From Donghicola sp041224595 (GTDB lineage: Bacteria > Pseudomonadota > Alphaproteobacteria > Rhodobacterales > Rhodobacteraceae): a stretch of 40,617 nucleotides of DNA. The DNA lies in the NCBI RefSeq assembly GCF_041224595.1, contig NZ_JBGFGN010000078.1, positions 1 through 40,617 on the forward strand, written 5' to 3'. Position numbers and translations under genes: made by a program. Within the stretch, counting starts at the first letter, position 1. The number at the start of each line of letters is the position of its first letter. Below are positions 40,478 through 40,617 of this stretch, one piece after another. Under the pieces are notes generated by a model, which saw only the letters and a list, made by a program, of their open reading frames with translations, was not told where the DNA came from and ran no database searches.

Positions 40478-40617
40478 TGTCAATGGCAGGTCAAAAATCC
40501 CCAGAATGGGCAAGTTAAAATTCCCCAGTTTGGCGTCCCGGTTGTCAGCGGGATTATAGACTGGCAGCTCCATTTTTGATTTTGGGTGGTCGCCCTCTGC
40601 GCTTTGGAGGTGGGGGC
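40478..40617. mobile_element. End of an IS21-family-like insertion sequence, runs off the window
   Basis: Begins TGTCAATGGCAGG exactly where nitF similarity stops and contains two near-repeats AAAAATCCCCAG and AAAATTCCCCAG 22 bp apart, as in IS21-family ends where the transposase binds several times. No transposase coding is visible in the 140 bp present. The family call is from end pattern alone. Confidence 0.6.

Noticed and set aside
1..40617. CRISPR array or phage structural gene cluster
   Set aside because: No regularly spaced direct repeats with unique spacers and no capsid, tail or terminase reading was seen on either strand.

Overview
The window looks like part of an extrachromosomal or integrated replicon of an alphaproteobacterium, most likely a Rhodobacteraceae/Roseobacter-group organism. 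The reasons are a repABC replication and partition locus, DUF1403 and DUF736 plasmid accessory genes, a fused DctQM TRAP transporter, high-GC coding sequence and dense mobile-element content. Everything here was read from the sequence; no database search was run.

Layout. (1) 0.1-9.4 kb: a repABC replication/partition module on the minus strand (repA-repB-repC, with an antisense RNA between repB and repC and two identical 16-bp palindromes that are candidate partition sites). It lies between two homologous tyrosine recombinase genes in opposite orientation; the left copy has lost its start codon. A third, different tyrosine recombinase and decayed accessory genes (DUF736 with a nonsense codon, a frameshifted ParB-like fragment) lie in between. 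(2) 9.5-14.5 kb: a DUF1403 gene cut off by a 3.5-kb TniA/TniB/TniQ transposon with arrays of end repeats, followed by an IS5-family element. (3) 14.5-17.9 kb: a small conserved plasmid protein, a complete hipBA toxin-antitoxin operon with two matching 20-bp operator candidates, an HTH protein gene with an internal repeat block, and a 3' fragment of tRNA-Cys(GCA) that looks like an integration scar.

(4) 17.96-34.33 kb: the central observation. This is a 16.4-kb Tn3-family transposon bounded by 44-bp inverted repeats (41/44 identical) and flanked by an exact 5-bp duplication, ATTTA. It carries tnpA, a res-like region and tnpR. Next comes a nested segment bounded by perfect 44-bp direct repeats (a putative lipoprotein and a short tyrosine recombinase). 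The rest is a complete catabolic operon with its own LacI-type regulator: TRAP binding protein, fused TRAP permease, ltnD, otnK, otnC, otnI, fbp and fba. By family knowledge this operon imports a four-carbon sugar acid (L-threonate is the best guess), oxidises, isomerises, phosphorylates and decarboxylates it to dihydroxyacetone phosphate. The aldolase and fructose-bisphosphatase would then carry the triose phosphate into hexose phosphate. A whole uptake-to-gluconeogenesis pathway thus appears packaged as a transposon cargo.

(5) 34.5-40.6 kb: a DUF983 gene and a MocR-type regulator, then a Nit1C nitrilase cluster (nitB, nitC, nitD, nitE, nitF), the cluster linked in other bacteria to cyanide assimilation. 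nitF is doubly broken, by an in-frame amber codon and by an IS21-like end 54 bp further on. Related ATTGA..TGCA..TCAAT palindromes precede both the DUF983 gene and nitB and may be the MocR regulator's sites.
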